A stretch of 6,116 nucleotides of DNA, from the NCBI GenBank assembly GCA_015655255.1, contig JAATFJ010000364.1:1-6116 (forward strand), in the 5' to 3' direction. The notes beneath the pieces were generated by a model. That model was not told the origin of the DNA. It was given only the letters and a program-made list of their open reading frames with translations, and ran no database searches. Made by a program: the position numbers and the translations under genes. The stretch comes from Actinomycetales bacterium (GTDB lineage: Bacteria > Actinomycetota > Actinomycetes > Actinomycetales > Microbacteriaceae). Shown here in pieces: positions 5,151 through 6,116 of this stretch (the first letter of the stretch is position 1; each line of letters opens with the position of its first letter).

Positions 5151-6116
5151 TCAGCGGCTGGTGACCTCCTCGACATCGAGGAGGAGAGTCTGCTCGGGGA
5201 AGAATTCCGGCGCATGAACGCCGACTTCGGTGAGGATCCTCCCCGTGGCGACGAGGCCGTCGTCGGCGGTCCAGGGTGGGGCGATGAGCCCTCCAAGACC
5301 GTCCATCGCTCGCGAGCGCACCCGGTAGGACCGCTCTGGATCAAGCCCGGGGAGCCGGACCGGTCCGAGCGGGGCGATCCCTCCCCGACCAATACTGCTG
5401 AGCCCGTAGATCGCGGCCCGCCGATCGGCTCCCACGACGCCGAGAAGTCGGAGGGTGCCGTCGCCGATGTCCCGCCGATGGAGCGATCCCGTGAACAGCA
5501 AAGCGCGCTTCTCGCGGTAGAGCGCGACCCACTGCGCGAGCGCCGCGAGTTCTTGCTATGTGGCGGTGGTGAGGTCCCATTCGATGCCGAAGTGACCGAA
5601 GAATGCGGTGCCCGCGCGGAAATCGAGCGTGCTGGAGCGGCCGGTCGTCCGCGAGACGGGTGCGGCGACATGCGAGCCGAGCATCTCGAGCGGGATGAGC
5701 TGCGCCGTCCAGCGCATGATGTCCTGACGCTCGAGCGGGTCGATGCAGTCCGAGGGCCAGAACCGCTGAGCGTGCTCGGCCATGCCGAGGTCGATCCTGC
5801 CCCCTCCCGAGGCACAGCTCTCGATTTCGAGACCGGGATGCGCCTCCGTGAGCGCATCCATGAGTCGGTAGCAGGCGAGTGTCTGCGCATGCACGGCCGC
5901 ACGACCGCCACGCGTGGCGTCACCCGCGGAGATGAGCGCGCGGTTGTGGTCCCACTTCAGGGAAGAGATGTCGTACTCGTCGAGAATCGCGGAAAGCTGC
6001 CCGTGGACGTGCACGAAGGCCGCGGGGATCGCGAGGTCGAGCACCTGCTGATGGCGCCATTCGACGGGAAGCTCGTCGCCCGCTGCGAGGATCCACTCGG
6101 GATGCGCACGGGCGAC
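5151..6116 (-). pseudogene. GH36-type alpha-galactosidase, C-terminal part, interrupted by an in-frame TAG
   Basis: GH36 alpha-galactosidases remove terminal alpha-linked galactose from sugars such as melibiose and raffinose. About 320 codons are visible; members of about 700 residues imply that the first half lies upstream of the window. Counting from the window edge, residues 1-186 carry PVEWRHQQ, the nucleophile motif LKWDHNR (D56, codon 5951-5949), ESCASGGGR (99-107), and the acid/base motif SDCIDPLERQ (D123, codon 5750-5748). They end at FFGHFGIEWDLTTAT. A TAG codon follows at 5558-5556. The same frame then continues as QELAALAQWVALYREKRALLFTG and 134 residues of C-terminal domain, ending in VEEVTSR and TGA. 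Family sequence therefore runs unbroken through the stop, so a single substitution (from CAG, GAG or AAG, for example) or a base-call error explains it. If real, the product loses the last barrel helix and the C-terminal beta domain and is probably inactive. It heads the sugar transport operon, 66 bases before the binding-protein gene. Confidence 0.88.

Noticed and set aside
5556..5558. Amber codon as programmed read-through or an unusual amino acid site
   Set aside because: No insertion element or suppressor gene is visible and GH36 has no conserved special residue here. A CAA codon after the TAG resembles part of a viral leaky context known from eukaryotes, which is not evidence in bacteria. 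A point mutation or sequencing error is simpler.

Overview
The window is GC-rich DNA from an actinobacterium. It looks most like Microbacteriaceae (Microbacterium or a relative). The grounds are the base composition, a large multidomain phosphate acetyltransferase, a short actinobacterial-type SRP RNA, and a sugar ABC operon with no ATPase gene. The family assignment is inference; nothing in the window fixes the genus. Every gene I can support reads on the minus strand, so transcription runs from high to low coordinates.

Layout in transcription order. Positions 6116 to 5151 hold the C-terminal part of a GH36-type alpha-galactosidase gene, which enters from outside the window. It keeps both catalytic aspartates but carries an in-frame TAG at 5556-5558 and is otherwise colinear with the family on both sides. 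After 66 bases containing a palindrome comes a lipoprotein sugar-binding protein (5084-3834). A strong hairpin lies in the 79 bases before two CUT1-type sugar permeases (3754-2825 and 2823-2005), which are separated by a single base. These four genes look like one alpha-galactoside uptake and hydrolysis operon: the lipoprotein captures an oligosaccharide, the two permeases move it in, and the GH36 enzyme would remove terminal galactose. No ATPase is encoded here, so one would have to be supplied from elsewhere.

Immediately after the operon, in a stretch without protein genes (1828-2004), lies a gene for the 4.5S signal recognition particle RNA (about 1969-1877). It has a recognisable domain IV, a 10-bp closing helix and a T-rich 3' end. 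It is followed by a rhomboid-family membrane protein (1827-1222) that keeps the catalytic Ser and His but has Val where the GxSG motif normally has Gly. Last comes the 5' half of a phosphate acetyltransferase gene (pta, 1156 to the window edge), which probably starts with GTG on a leaderless transcript.

I found no insertion sequence, CRISPR array, tRNA or phage gene, and no wholly new system. The points most worth a second look are the interrupted galactosidase, the SRP RNA directly behind the sugar operon with no terminator between them, the intercistronic hairpins, and the altered rhomboid motif.
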